A stretch of DNA of 64,000 nucleotides, taken from NCBI RefSeq assembly GCF_016924145.1, contig NZ_JAFFZO010000003.1, forward strand, positions 62,001 through 126,000, in the 5' to 3' direction. The DNA comes from Amphritea pacifica. GTDB taxonomy: Bacteria; Pseudomonadota; Gammaproteobacteria; Pseudomonadales; Balneatricaceae. Positions 54,671 to 63,848 of this stretch are shown one piece after another. The notes beneath the pieces were generated by a model. The model did not search any database and was not told the origin of the DNA. It saw only the letters and a program-made list of their open reading frames with translations. Numbering within the stretch: the stretch's first letter is position 1; every line of letters begins with the position of its first letter. The position numbers and the translations under genes were made by a program.

Positions 54671-55456
54671 CTACGAAAAACGGGGTTCACTTTCAGGGAC
54701 GCCGGCCTCCTGGCTGGAATTGGCTGTTGCCGGATAGTGCCCCTGCCAGCCAAACTGTGTAAAGAGCTGATCCACCCAGGGCGACACCGGCGCATTGATC
54801 TCAATATTCTCATCAGTAAAAGGGTGAACAAACTCCAGCCTGGTGGCCATCAGCAACAACCGATCCAGACCAAAATGGTGACGAAACAGCGCATTATGTT
54901 TGCCATCGCCGTGCTGCGTATCCCCCACCAGAGGGTGAAATATATGTTTCAGATGGCGACGAATCTGGTGTTTGCGTCCGGTTTCCGGTTTAACTTCAAC
55001 CAGCGAATAACGCGCTGCAGGGTATTTGCTGACAGGAATAGGCAGTTCCACAGTGGCCAGACGACGATAGTGGCTTACGGCGTCTTTTGCCGGCTTATTC
55101 GGATTTGCCATTTTGTCAGCCACCTTATCAATAATCTCTTTCAGCGGATAATCGATCACCCCCTGCTCTTCTGTATACCCCCGGCAGACGCACAGATAGG
55201 TTTTCTGCACCCGGCGCTCAGCAAAACAGAGATTGAGTTTATTGGCAGCCTCTGAGTATTTAGCAAAGATCAGCACACCGGAGGTCGGCCGGTCGAGACG
55301 GTGCACCGTAAAGGCTTTAACCCCCAGCTGTTCGCGAATCAGCGCAACCGCATTGGGGGCACGGCGCTCGATAGGACTGGGGTGTACCAGCAATCCGGCG
55401 GGCTTATCGATAGCGAAAAAGTGTTCATCTTCAAAAAGAATATGGATGGGATACAT
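54671..55456 (-). CDS. truC: tRNA pseudouridine(65) synthase TruC
   Basis: RluA-family pseudouridine synthase modifying U65 of some tRNAs. Catalytic Asp is in HRLDRPTSGVLIFAK; the family-specific segment GRKHQIRRHLKHIFHPLVGD, then TQHGDGKHN, identifies TruC rather than RluA/C/D. 261 residues, no S4 domain, as expected. Stands alone on the minus strand. Confidence 0.94.
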   Translation of the reverse strand: MYPIHILFEDEHFFAIDKPAGLLVHPSPIERRAPNAVALIREQLGVKAFTVHRLDRPTSGVLIFAKYSEAANKLNLCFAERRVQKTYLCVCRGYTEEQGVIDYPLKEIIDKVADKMANPNKPAKDAVSHYRRLATVELPIPVSKYPAARYSLVEVKPETGRKHQIRRHLKHIFHPLVGDTQHGDGKHNALFRHHFGLDRLLLMATRLEFVHPFTDENIEINAPVSPWVDQLFTQFGWQGHYPATANSSQEAGVPESEPRFS

Positions 55457-55655
55457 CGTGATACTTACCTGATCTGATCAAGGCGCGCAGCTTAACAATA
55501 AATCATCTGATTGCCTATGAACCTATATAATATGATCCAGTCATACCTATTAACACGTAATACCTGTATGGTTGAAATACCGAAAAAAACCTATATATAT
55601 AGAGTATCCTATAACTTTAAACGGCACCTAAAGCCTTAATATTCAGAGGGATAAA

Positions 55656-56336
55656 ATGCGTAATATCGATACAATGACCGTCCGTTCAGAACAGTCGGTT
55701 CTGGCAACCAATAAGGTGATAAGAAACACCTACCTGCTGCTTGCCATGACTCTGGTATTCAGCGCGATGACCGCCGGTATCTCTATGGTCATTAATCCGC
55801 CGATGATCTTAGCTTTGGGGGCGATGATCGTGGGTATGATCCTCACCTTTGTTATCGCTAAAAAACAGAATAGTGCAGCGGCACTGCCGTTGGTGTTTGT
55901 ATTCACCGGCCTGTTTGGCTTTGCCCTGGGTCCGATCCTGAATGCCTATCTTGCCATGAACAATGGCGGCCAGATCGTCATGACTGCGATGGGGATGACT
56001 GCAGCGACCTTCCTGGGTCTGTCAGCCTATGTCCTCACCTGCAAGAAAGACTTCAGTTTTATGGGTGGTTTCCTGGCTGCAGGCTTAATGGTTCTGCTGG
56101 TATCCATGGTAGTGCTGATCGCCCTGCCATTCTTCGGCATCCACATCCCTGCGCTTAACCTGGCGTTTTCCGCTGCGGTTGTACTGCTGATGTCCGGTTT
56201 CATTGTCTATGACACCAGCAACATAGTGAATGGCACCTATACCAACTACATTATGGCCACGGTCAGCCTGTACACAAGCATCTTCAACCTGTTCATCCAC
56301 CTGCTGCAACTGGTAGGCTTTCTGAGTGACGACTAA
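55656..56336 (+). CDS. yccA: Bax inhibitor-1 family membrane protein YccA
   Basis: Seven-helix inner-membrane protein, 226 residues; YccA interacts with and inhibits FtsH proteolysis. Recognised by VLATNKVIRNTYLLLAMTL, FTGLFGFALGPIL and the C-terminal FIVYDTSNIVNG with the conserved Asp of the BI-1 pH sensor. Precedes tusDCBE, as in Pseudomonas, but a strong terminator (56376-56412) separates it. Confidence 0.94.
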   Translation: MRNIDTMTVRSEQSVLATNKVIRNTYLLLAMTLVFSAMTAGISMVINPPMILALGAMIVGMILTFVIAKKQNSAAALPLVFVFTGLFGFALGPILNAYLAMNNGGQIVMTAMGMTAATFLGLSAYVLTCKKDFSFMGGFLAAGLMVLLVSMVVLIALPFFGIHIPALNLAFSAAVVLLMSGFIVYDTSNIVNGTYTNYIMATVSLYTSIFNLFIHLLQLVGFLSDD

Positions 56337-56375
56337 GCGTTTCTGTTTAGTTTTCACCTGCTGAAAACAACACAC

Positions 56376-56412
56376 AAAGCCCTGCAATCCTGATAAGATT
56401 GCAGGGCTTTTT
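56376..56412 (+). terminator. Rho-independent terminator between yccA and tusD
   Basis: Perfect 14-bp arms AAAGCCCTGCAATC / GATTGCAGGGCTTT (56376-56389, 56397-56410), 7-base loop, T-rich tail. One of the strongest terminators in the window; it ends 20 bases before the tusD ATG. Confidence 0.9.
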
Positions 56413-56432
56413 AGTTTACAGACATCACTATT

Positions 56433-56825
56433 ATGATTTTTTCAATCGTTGTTACCGGGGCTCCCTATAGCTCCCAGGCGTCAGCCAGCGCTTTGCAGTT
56501 TTGCAGAAGCATTTTAAAACTCGGACACAGGATACATCGGGTGTTTTTTTACGCTGATGGCGTTCACAGTGGTTCAGCGCTGGCTGCCCCGCCGCAGGAC
56601 GAAATCAATATCCCGGCCGAATGGGCGGCGCTGGCCCGCGAGCATGAACTGGACCTGGTGGTCTGTATCGCAGCCGCAGTCCGGCGTGGGGTTCTCGATG
56701 AAAATGAGGCCCGACGCTATGAAAAGAGCGGCCATAATCTCAGTTCCGGTTTTACTCTCTCAGGACTGGGCCAGCTGGCTGAAGCGGGTATCCTCTCCGA
56801 CCGTGTCGTCACCTTTGGAGCCTGA
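56433..56825 (+). CDS. tusD: Sulfur relay protein TusD
   Basis: Subunit of the TusBCD complex that passes persulphide sulfur from TusA to TusE for tRNA 2-thiouridine synthesis by MnmA. DsrE-fold protein of 130 residues beginning FSIVVTGAPYSSQASASAL; the active Cys is in LVVCIAAAVRRGV. First gene of tusDCBE, 2 bases before tusC. Confidence 0.95.
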   Translation: MIFSIVVTGAPYSSQASASALQFCRSILKLGHRIHRVFFYADGVHSGSALAAPPQDEINIPAEWAALAREHELDLVVCIAAAVRRGVLDENEARRYEKSGHNLSSGFTLSGLGQLAEAGILSDRVVTFGA

Positions 56826-56827
56826 TA

Positions 56828-57196
56828 ATGAGTGAGGCTAAAAAATCATTTCTGATTATCAATCGTAAGGCCCCCTATGGCAGCAGCGCCGCCCGGGATG
56901 CCCTGGATGTCGCGCTGACAATCTCAGTCTTTGAACAACCCCTGAGCCTGCTGTTTATGGGTGATGGCGTATTACAACTATTGCCTGAACACATCGCCTC
57001 TGAGATTGGTCAGAAAAACCTCTCTGCAAACCTTGCAATGCTGGAGATGTACGATATTGACAGACTCTATGTTTGTCGCCAGGCACTGGAACAACGGGGC
57101 ATCCGTCCTGCTGATATTCGATTAAATATTACCCTGCTGGATCAGAACGGTATCGCCGCTCTGATCAAACAACAGGACCAGGTTCTGAGCTTCTGA
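56828..57196 (+). CDS. tusC: Sulfur relay protein TusC
   Basis: DsrF-like subunit of the TusBCD hexamer, 122 residues (SFLIINRKAPYGSSAARDALDVAL; FMGDGVLQLLP). TusC has a structural role and lacks an essential catalytic Cys; a Cys is present in YVCRQALEQRG. Tight spacing to tusD and tusB indicates one operon. Confidence 0.95.
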   Translation: MSEAKKSFLIINRKAPYGSSAARDALDVALTISVFEQPLSLLFMGDGVLQLLPEHIASEIGQKNLSANLAMLEMYDIDRLYVCRQALEQRGIRPADIRLNITLLDQNGIAALIKQQDQVLSF

Positions 57197-57198
57197 TT

Positions 57199-57492
57199 AT
57201 GACACTACACCTGATTAACAAAACCCCATCGGAGAGCAGCGCCCTCAGCGATAGCCTGTCAGCCGTGAGCGAGGGCGATGCCCTGCTGCTGATTGAGAAC
57301 GGCGTTTATGCGGCGCTACAGGGTTATGCCGAACTTTTCACCCGCCTGCCAGGCTCGGTGCAATGCTACCTGCTGGAGCATGATGCCGACGCCCGGGGCC
57401 TGAAACAGCTCAATCAGGAGTTTCTCCCTATTGACTATGACGGCTTTGTCGAGCTGAGTTGTCGTTATGGTAAAGTAGTGAGCTGGTTCTGA
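57199..57492 (+). CDS. tusB: Sulfur relay protein TusB (DsrH-like)
   Basis: 97-residue small subunit of TusBCD (MTLHLINKTPSESSALSDS; LLIENGVYAAL; closing FVELSCRYGKVVSWF). Its stop codon shares one base with the tusE start (TGATG), implying coupled translation. Confidence 0.94.
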   Translation: MTLHLINKTPSESSALSDSLSAVSEGDALLLIENGVYAALQGYAELFTRLPGSVQCYLLEHDADARGLKQLNQEFLPIDYDGFVELSCRYGKVVSWF

Positions 57493-57827
57493 TGGAAAAT
57501 CTCGATGTAAACGGTCAGGCCATCGCCATCGACAACGAAGGCTACCTGCGCAATCTGGAAGACTGGAGCAAAGAGGCTGCTATGCAGTTGGCTCAACAGG
57601 AAGGGATTGAGCTAACTGACGCCCATTGGGAGATTCTGCATCTGTTGCGTGACTTTTATCAAACCTATGAGATGTCACCCGCCATGCGACCTCTGATCAA
57701 AGCGGTAGCTGCAAAACTGGGCAGCGATAAAGGCAAAAGTATCTATCTGATGTCTCTCTTTCCGGGAAGTCCGGCAAAACTTGCCAGCAAGATAGCCGGT
57801 TTACCAAAACCAACTAACTGCTTATAA
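57492..57827 (+). CDS. tusE: Sulfur relay protein TusE (DsrC-like)
   Basis: 111-residue DsrC-family carrier that takes sulfur from TusD and works with MnmA on tRNA. The core (GYLRNLEDWSKEAAMQLA, EILHLLRDFYQTYEMSPAMRPLI) and the C-terminal swinging Cys in GLPKPTNCL (penultimate residue) are intact. It has the single conserved C-terminal Cys of TusE and not the second upstream Cys used by dissimilatory DsrC. Confidence 0.95.
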   Translation: MENLDVNGQAIAIDNEGYLRNLEDWSKEAAMQLAQQEGIELTDAHWEILHLLRDFYQTYEMSPAMRPLIKAVAAKLGSDKGKSIYLMSLFPGSPAKLASKIAGLPKPTNCL

Positions 57828-57840
57828 CGGAACCCTGTCG

Positions 57841-58761
57841 ATGAAAATAGCGTTTCTCGGAACAGGCCTGATGGGCCGGCCAATGGCTATCAATCTGCTC
57901 AATTCGGGTTATAAACTGACGCTCTGGAATCGCACCCGCAGCAAGGCTGAAGCCCTGATCAGCTATGGTGCGGAGGTTGCGGACACGGCCGCTCAGGCGA
58001 TCGCTGATGCGGATATTACCATTACCATGCTGGAAAATGGCCCGATCGTCGATCAGGTGCTGTTTAATACCGGGCACCCTGCCAGTTTTAAACGCGGCAG
58101 TACGGTCATCGATATGAGCTCTATCCCCCCGGAGCTTGCCAAACAGCACTTTGCCCGTTTAAAACATATCGGCGTCAACTATCTGGATGCCCCGGTATCG
58201 GGCGGTACCGTAGGCGCACAACAAGCCTCCCTTGCCATTATGGTGGGTGGCGAGAAAACAGTTTTCGATCACTGCCACACCCTGTTTACAGCCCTGGGCA
58301 AAGTGACCTATATCGGCCCTGCAGGCTCGGGCCAACTGGCCAAATGCGCCAACCAGGCGATTGTTGGTATTACCATCGGGGCGGTTGCCGAAGCTCTGCT
58401 GTTAGCGGCACAGGGGGGAGCCGATCCCGCCGCTGTGCGTGAAGCCCTGCTGGGCGGCTTTGCCAGCAGCCGGATTCTTGAACTACATGGTCAGCGAATG
58501 ATAGACCGGGAGTTTAATCCCGGCGCAACCTCCCGGGTGCAGCTGAAGGATCTGCGCACTATTCTCGATACTGCCCAAGCGGAAGCGCTAAGTCTGCCGC
58601 TGGTACAACAGACCTTTGAACAATATCAGGATCTGGTTAACAACGGTCTTGAGGAGGTCGATCACAGCGGCTTACTATTGCAGCTTGAGAGGCTCAACGG
58701 CAACCGCACACTGAATAATAAGCCTACGACCTCACCCTACGATTCAACTGATCACACCTGA
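57841..58761 (+). CDS. Beta-hydroxyacid dehydrogenase, probable tartronate semialdehyde reductase
   Basis: NAD(P)-dependent enzyme of 306 residues, second paralogue in the window (other at 50918). Motifs: FLGTGLMGRPMAINL, DAPVSGGTVGAQQ, catalytic Lys in GSGQLAKCANQ, VQLKDLRTILDTA. It lies 42 bases upstream of hydroxypyruvate isomerase, the pairing seen for glxR-hyi in glyoxylate utilisation, so reduction of tartronate semialdehyde to glycerate is the best guess. WNRTRSKAE suggests NADPH use. The first 13 bases after the tusE stop carry no terminator, so read-through from tus is possible. Confidence 0.85.
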   Translation: MKIAFLGTGLMGRPMAINLLNSGYKLTLWNRTRSKAEALISYGAEVADTAAQAIADADITITMLENGPIVDQVLFNTGHPASFKRGSTVIDMSSIPPELAKQHFARLKHIGVNYLDAPVSGGTVGAQQASLAIMVGGEKTVFDHCHTLFTALGKVTYIGPAGSGQLAKCANQAIVGITIGAVAEALLLAAQGGADPAAVREALLGGFASSRILELHGQRMIDREFNPGATSRVQLKDLRTILDTAQAEALSLPLVQQTFEQYQDLVNNGLEEVDHSGLLLQLERLNGNRTLNNKPTTSPYDSTDHT

Positions 58762-58802
58762 CCCGGACCCAATCGCCCGAACGCTTAGCAGGAAGATATA
58801 TC

Positions 58803-59579
58803 ATGCCCGATTTTGCCGTTAACCTGAGTATGCTTTTCACTGAGGTCCCCCTGACTGAGCGCTTCGCCGCTGCGGCGGCAGAAGGATTCAGCAAGGTCGA
58901 AATTCAATTCCCCTATGAACTACCCGCCCCTCATATTCTTGATCTGTTACAGCAACATAAACAGCAACTCATCCTGCTTAATGCCCCCGCTGGCGACTGG
59001 CTTGCCGGTGATCGGGGCATCGCATGTCATCCAGACAGAGTGGCCGAGTTTCGTCAGGGTGTAGCGCTTGCCATTGAGTATTCAGAAAAATTAAAGTGCC
59101 GTAATATCAATATATTATCTGGTATAGTTCCTGAAAATTGTGACTATAATTTGGCTGAAAAAACCTTTATCGCTAACCTCCGCTTCTGTGCTGAAGAGTG
59201 CGACAAGGCCGGAATTCAGCTGCTCACTGAAGCGATCAACACTCAGGATATCCCCGGGTTCTTCCTCAACAACAGCCGTCAGGCATTTGCGCTTTTTGAG
59301 GTTGTTGGCCATGCCAATATCAAACTGCAATACGATATCTATCATATGCAGATAATGGAGGGAAACCTGATTCAGACACTGCGCAAAAACCTGCATAGAA
59401 TCGGCCATATTCAGTTTGCTGATGTTCCCGGAAGGCATGAACCCCAAACTGGTGAACTAAATTTCAGCAATATTTTTAAAGCTCTGGATGATATGGGATA
59501 CTCTGGTGTAACAAGTCTTGAATATAATCCCTCTGTCAGCACGACTGAAAGTCTTGGCTGGCTAGAACAGATAGCATAA
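58803..59579 (+). CDS. hyi: Hydroxypyruvate isomerase family protein
   Basis: TIM-barrel isomerase of 258 residues converting hydroxypyruvate and tartronate semialdehyde. Family sequence: FAVNLSMLFTEVPLTERFAAAAAEGFSKVE, metal-binding Glu in LLTEAINTQDIPGFFL, His in YDIYHMQIMEGNL, QFADVPGRHEPQTGELNF and SLEYNPS. Follows the tartronate semialdehyde reductase gene. The glyoxylate carboligase gene gcl is not in the window. Confidence 0.92.
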   Translation: MPDFAVNLSMLFTEVPLTERFAAAAAEGFSKVEIQFPYELPAPHILDLLQQHKQQLILLNAPAGDWLAGDRGIACHPDRVAEFRQGVALAIEYSEKLKCRNINILSGIVPENCDYNLAEKTFIANLRFCAEECDKAGIQLLTEAINTQDIPGFFLNNSRQAFALFEVVGHANIKLQYDIYHMQIMEGNLIQTLRKNLHRIGHIQFADVPGRHEPQTGELNFSNIFKALDDMGYSGVTSLEYNPSVSTTESLGWLEQIA

Positions 59580-59590
59580 GAGAGTAATCT

Positions 59591-60145
59591 ATGGGTCTTG
59601 AAGACGCAGCTAAACAACTACAGCAGATCCAGGCAGAGCTCAGCAACAATGTTTATGAGCAGCATAAGAAGAATGGTGAAACTCAGGAGGCTTATCGCAA
59701 ATGGGCAACCTTTTCGATAGCCGATGAACTTTATGCCATCGATGTTATGCAGGTTAAAGAGGTATTGCGCTTCACCGATATAACGCCGGTTCCAGGCGCT
59801 CCTGCGGGCATTCTCGGCATCATCAATCTGCGCGGTAGCGTCGTCACTGTGATTAACTCACGTACACTGTTTAAGCTTGAAGACAAAGAGATCGACCATA
59901 ACACCCGCATCGTGGTGGTTGAGTTTGAAGATCAGGAAGTGCTCGGGATTCTGGTCGATGGCGTGGATGAGGTTCTCAACCTCCCCGAAAGTGAAACCGA
60001 GCGAGCGCCCGGAGTATTGCGTGAAGACAGTCAGCGCCAGTTTGTCCAGGGAGTCTGTTATCGGGAAGAACAGTTAATCATTCTGTTGGATCTTGACCGC
60101 ATGCTGGCAGGCTTTAAGGCTGTTCAGCCAGAGCAGGAACAGTAG
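59591..60145 (+). CDS. cheW: CheW-like chemotaxis coupling protein
   Basis: Adaptor linking chemoreceptors to CheA. 184 residues; the CheW domain occupies about 35-175 (YAIDVMQVKEVLRFTDITPVPGAPAGILGI, INLRGSVVTVINSR, VDGVDEVLNL). An N-terminal 35-residue polar extension (DAAKQLQQIQAELSNNVYEQ) is longer than in E. coli CheW. No other chemotaxis gene lies nearby, so it is an orphan in this window. Begins 11 bases after hyi but is functionally unrelated. Confidence 0.92.
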   Translation: MGLEDAAKQLQQIQAELSNNVYEQHKKNGETQEAYRKWATFSIADELYAIDVMQVKEVLRFTDITPVPGAPAGILGIINLRGSVVTVINSRTLFKLEDKEIDHNTRIVVVEFEDQEVLGILVDGVDEVLNLPESETERAPGVLREDSQRQFVQGVCYREEQLIILLDLDRMLAGFKAVQPEQEQ

Positions 60146-60192
60146 CACAATCACCACTTTCACAGATAAACTGGAAAGAGTGCACGCATAAA

Positions 60193-60215
60193 AAACCCCG
60201 GATATTCCGGGGTTT
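60193..60215 (-). terminator. Rho-independent terminator of nhaC
   Basis: AAACCCCGGA / TCCGGGGTTT stem with a TAT loop. On the minus strand a T run continues (A run from 60190), so it chiefly serves nhaC, while also following cheW on the other strand. Confidence 0.85.
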
Positions 60216-60239
60216 CAACAGTACGATGATCGTCCAGAC

Positions 60240-61751
60240 TTATACTGTCACTTCCCTTTCAACAAAACTATCCTCGACCATTTCAGTCGCAATAATCTCC
60301 CCCTGATGCTCCCACATAAGGCGCTCTGCATCAGTCGCTTTAGGTGAAAACAAGCCTGTCTGAGCGTAGATCAGACCGATAACAGGCGATACCCAGCAAG
60401 CAAATGCCAGCGGGATATACAGCAGGTTTTCGACATGACCATCAGCAATGCCCAGCCCCAGCGCACTAATCACAAACGCACCACCGGCATTCCATGGAAT
60501 CAGCGGCGAAATAAGCGTGCCACCTTCCTCAATCGCCCGGGAAAGGTTCAGGGTTGAATAGCCCATACCCCGGTAGATCGGCGCATACATACGACCCGGC
60601 AGAGCAATTGACAGGTAGGGGTCTCCGGCAACAAGGTTGGTCGATATAGAGGTGCAGACAGCGGCGGTCTGAACACCTTTAAACCCTTTAACCTTAGTCA
60701 TAATGGCTGCAATAATCGCTTCCAGACAACCGGTTTTCTCAAGCGCACCACCGAACCCCAGTGCGATCAGCACCAGCGAGATGGTCCACATCATTGACTG
60801 GATACCGCCACGGTTCAACAGGCTATCGATGGTACTGATACCGGTATCAATTGAGTAACCACTATTGGCAAAGGTCAGCAACTGATGAATACCCGCCCCC
60901 TGAGTGATCATCGCAGCGACAGCGCCCGCCAGAACACCGGCAAACAGCGATGGAATCGGTGGCATACGCTTAACCGCCAGCACAATAACCAGCAGTGCTG
61001 GCAGCAACAACCAGGCCGAGATGGTAAAGTTTGCATCCAGTGCAGCAGTGATCGCATTGATCTTTTCAAAGGATGCGCTCTCGCCATCGATCAGGGTAAA
61101 ACCTGCAACCAAATAAATGGTAAAAGCGATCAGCATTGAGGGTATAGTGGTCGGCATCATGTTTTTGATATGTGAAAAGACATCAGTGCCGGTAACAGCC
61201 GGTGCCAGATTAGTGGTGTCTGACAGAGGCGAAACTTTATCGCCGAAAAAGGCTCCGGAAACGACAGCACCTGCGGTCCAGTAGACCGGGATATCAAAAC
61301 CCGCACCAATCCCCATCAGTGCGAGCCCCACAGTTCCAACTGTTCCCCAGGAGGTGCCGAGGGAGAGGGATACTACTGAGCAAAGCACCATGGCAGCCGC
61401 CAGGAATATCTGTGGAGACAGCAGCGTCAGGCCATAATAGATCAGTGTTGGCACCGTACCACTGGCGATCCAGACGCCGATAATCATACCCACGCAGATC
61501 AGCACCGAAACCGAAGGCAGCGAGACATGAATAACATGGAAAACGCCCTCTTCAATATCTTTCCATTTAAGCCCCAGCCTGATGCCTACCAAACCGGTTA
61601 TCGCTAAACCGATGGCCAGTGGAATATGAGGGGTAAAATCACCAAAATAGAACAGCTGTATACCCAGCACCATGAGAGTCAGAACAACGGGAATCAGAGC
61701 TAATCTAAGCCCCGGCTTTTTCACGTCAGAAACTTGCAGATGATCATTCAT
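60240..61751 (-). CDS. nhaC: Na+/H+ antiporter NhaC
   Basis: Inner-membrane antiporter of 503 residues from ATG 61751 (an in-frame extension to 61793 is less likely). About 12 helices; conserved NhaC segments include SLSLGTSWGTVGTVG, SGAFFGDKVSPLSDTTNLAPAVTG and GGTLISPLIPWNAGGAF. Exports Na+ in exchange for protons, or is related to the malate:H+/Na+:lactate antiporters of the family; fits a marine organism. The C-terminus ends with a polar tail (VATEMVEDSF type). Confidence 0.93.
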   Translation of the reverse strand: MNDHLQVSDVKKPGLRLALIPVVLTLMVLGIQLFYFGDFTPHIPLAIGLAITGLVGIRLGLKWKDIEEGVFHVIHVSLPSVSVLICVGMIIGVWIASGTVPTLIYYGLTLLSPQIFLAAAMVLCSVVSLSLGTSWGTVGTVGLALMGIGAGFDIPVYWTAGAVVSGAFFGDKVSPLSDTTNLAPAVTGTDVFSHIKNMMPTTIPSMLIAFTIYLVAGFTLIDGESASFEKINAITAALDANFTISAWLLLPALLVIVLAVKRMPPIPSLFAGVLAGAVAAMITQGAGIHQLLTFANSGYSIDTGISTIDSLLNRGGIQSMMWTISLVLIALGFGGALEKTGCLEAIIAAIMTKVKGFKGVQTAAVCTSISTNLVAGDPYLSIALPGRMYAPIYRGMGYSTLNLSRAIEEGGTLISPLIPWNAGGAFVISALGLGIADGHVENLLYIPLAFACWVSPVIGLIYAQTGLFSPKATDAERLMWEHQGEIIATEMVEDSFVEREVTV

Positions 61752-62054
61752 GAGCGTATCTCTCTTCTGGCAGATATCACAACACTCCACCAATCAGGCT
61801 AAGAGTCTTTTAGACTGGTGTTTATGAGGCTTTTCTGTTGATCAAATCTGAATATTATTTTTGTTAGCCCGACCTGTTTAATTATTAGACAATTAGACTA
61901 GGATATGGCGCTAAAAACCTATATTCATTTACATTTATGACTATATATAAGCTTTTATTGAGAGATACAGACTATTTGTAGGAAAATAGACAAAAATAAT
62001 ACTCGCTTCGGTTGAAAGCGTGGTAACCAGAATGACATCAGAGCTGACAGATGG
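61752..62054. other. Intergenic region upstream of nhaC
   Basis: AT-rich, no supported gene. Presumably contains the nhaC promoter. I see no terminator-like hairpin for yjbQ and no recognised riboswitch. Confidence 0.4.
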
Positions 62055-62477
62055 CTAACCGATATGTACCGCAACAGATCTGATCTGCCGACCATGACGA
62101 TGCTCCCAGCAATACACTCCCTGCCAGGTTCCGAGCAGCAAACGCCCCTCACTTACCGGAATCGATAAGGTAGTTGCGGTGAGCGCTGCTTTGATATGAG
62201 CAGGCATATCATCACGCCCCTCAAACAGATGGGTGTAGAGCGGATCGCCTTCAGGCACCAGCCGGTTCAACCAGTTTTCCAGATCCTGTTGCGCACTGGG
62301 ATCAGCGTTTTCCTGAATCGTCAGACTGGCACTGGTATGTTGAATCAGCAGAGTACACAGCCCCTCCTGAACCCCACTACTGTTCAGTTGCTGCTTCAGC
62401 CGATCGGTAAATTCATATAACCCCTGGCCCTGGGTTTCTATCCTGATTATCTCGACCATTCGTGAAATATCCATCAT
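62055..62477 (-). CDS. yjbQ: YjbQ family protein (UPF0047; secondary thiamine-phosphate synthase)
   Basis: Small cytosolic protein, 140 residues; YjbQ proteins show weak thiamine-phosphate synthase activity. Family motifs: CTLLIQHTSASLTIQENADPS, DDMPAHIKAAL and GTWQGVYCWEHR, holding the conserved His and Asp residues. The ATG 62477 abuts the T run of the mdh terminator, leaving no leader, so Met7 (62459) may be the real start or the message may be nearly leaderless. Confidence 0.88.
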   Translation of the reverse strand: MMDISRMVEIIRIETQGQGLYEFTDRLKQQLNSSGVQEGLCTLLIQHTSASLTIQENADPSAQQDLENWLNRLVPEGDPLYTHLFEGRDDMPAHIKAALTATTLSIPVSEGRLLLGTWQGVYCWEHRHGRQIRSVAVHIG

Positions 62478-62510
62478 AAAAAAGCCCCGTCAGAGTAATT
62501 CCGACAGGGC
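62478..62510 (-). terminator. Terminator-like hairpin between mdh and yjbQ
   Basis: GCCCCGTC (62484-62491) and GACAGGGC (62503-62510) pair with one mismatch; on the minus strand six T follow and run directly into the yjbQ ATG. Confidence 0.7.
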
Positions 62511-62546
62511 CCTAAAGTCGCTTTGAATCTTGCTTACCCCAGCAGA

Positions 62547-63647
62547 TCAAAGTACCCGGTTATTGCTCATGAACTTACTTTCCTGGCTCGGTCCTGTGCC
62601 ATCGGCATATAGCGTAACACCCGATTTCAGACAGATAGTCAGGTTCATGTGGGACTCTTCAGTCTCTTTTGGCAGCAGGTGTTCAACGACCGCTTTTTCT
62701 TCCAGTAACTCAAGCTCGGTGGCGGTGAGTTTCTTACGGCTGAAATCACTGATCTCAAGTCCATGAACAATCTGATAACGACCATAGTTACAACGCACCG
62801 GGAAGGAGAAGAAAACCCCTTTTTCAATGCCGTAACTACCATCACTCAGTATTCCCATGCTGACGATTTCGCCGGGATCAGTCCCCTGAGTCCAGTTATG
62901 CATCTGATCAACAATTGCCTGCGCAGCCGATGCAGCACTGGATAATCCACGTGCCTTGATGATCTCGCTACCCCGCTCCTGCACACGGGGAATAAACTCA
63001 TTGCGATACCAGGAGGTATCGATCTGCCCCATAGCAGGCTCACCAAAGACAGTTGCATGATGCAGATCCGGGTACTGAGTCGGAGAGTGGTTACCCCAGA
63101 TAATGATATTCTGAATATCACGGGCGGTAACGCCACACTGGCTGGCCAGCATACCTTTAGCGCGGTTATGGTCCAGGCGTGTCAGACAGGTAAACTGCGA
63201 GGGGCTGAGCTTGGGCGCGTTACGGCTGGCAATCAATGCGTTAGTGTTCGCCGGGTTACCGGTGATCAGAACCTTTACGTCACGGTTGGCAAAATCATTC
63301 AGCGCCTTACCCTGACGGGCAAAAATCTCTGCGTTGACTTCCAGCAGATCGCTACGCTCCATACCGGGTCCCCGGGGACGGGCACCCACCAACAGTGCAT
63401 AGTGGCAATTGCTGAAACCCTCTTCGACATTATCGTGAAGGGTTATGGTATGCAGTAATGGATAAGCGCAATCTTCCAGCTCCATCGCCACACCACGAAG
63501 CGCCTCCATGGCATCAGGAATCTCGATCAGTTGCAGAATAACCGGCTGATCGCGGCCCATCATCTCACCTGCAGCAATTTTGAACAACAGGTTGTAACTG
63601 ATTGCACCTGCCGCACCAGTAACAGCAATCCGTACGGGTCTTCTCAT
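62547..63647 (-). CDS. mdh: Malate dehydrogenase with C-terminal extension
   Basis: NAD-dependent malate dehydrogenase of the cytosolic/chloroplast-like (type 2) group. NAD fold [19 protein letters not shown], substrate loop [13 protein letters not shown] with two Arg, catalytic Asp in TRLDHNRAK and His in [12 protein letters not shown] are all present. Most relatives end just after the AELEEEK...LL helix at about 327 residues; here [15 protein letters not shown] is followed by about 40 more residues ([20 protein letters not shown], ending FMSNNRVL), giving 366. No frameshift is needed to explain it. Role of the tail is unknown. Confidence 0.9.
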   Translation of the reverse strand: MRRPVRIAVTGAAGAISYNLLFKIAAGEMMGRDQPVILQLIEIPDAMEALRGVAMELEDCAYPLLHTITLHDNVEEGFSNCHYALLVGARPRGPGMERSDLLEVNAEIFARQGKALNDFANRDVKVLITGNPANTNALIASRNAPKLSPSQFTCLTRLDHNRAKGMLASQCGVTARDIQNIIIWGNHSPTQYPDLHHATVFGEPAMGQIDTSWYRNEFIPRVQERGSEIIKARGLSSAASAAQAIVDQMHNWTQGTDPGEIVSMGILSDGSYGIEKGVFFSFPVRCNYGRYQIVHGLEISDFSRKKLTATELELLEEKAVVEHLLPKETEESHMNLTICLKSGVTLYADGTGPSQESKFMSNNRVL

Positions 63648-63848
63648 GGCTTATTACCTTTTGTTATATACTTATGAGAGCTAACTCTTATACAAAAGTA
63701 TAAATCAATGGGTTTCGGATGTAACTACTACCCAATGAGGATTATTTATAACAGATGGATATATGGTTAGAATACCGCAAAGATTTGCTGCCAGACTGCC
63801 AGAAAACGACACTAAAGAGTCACTTTTGAGGAAGCAAAGACCAACGCT

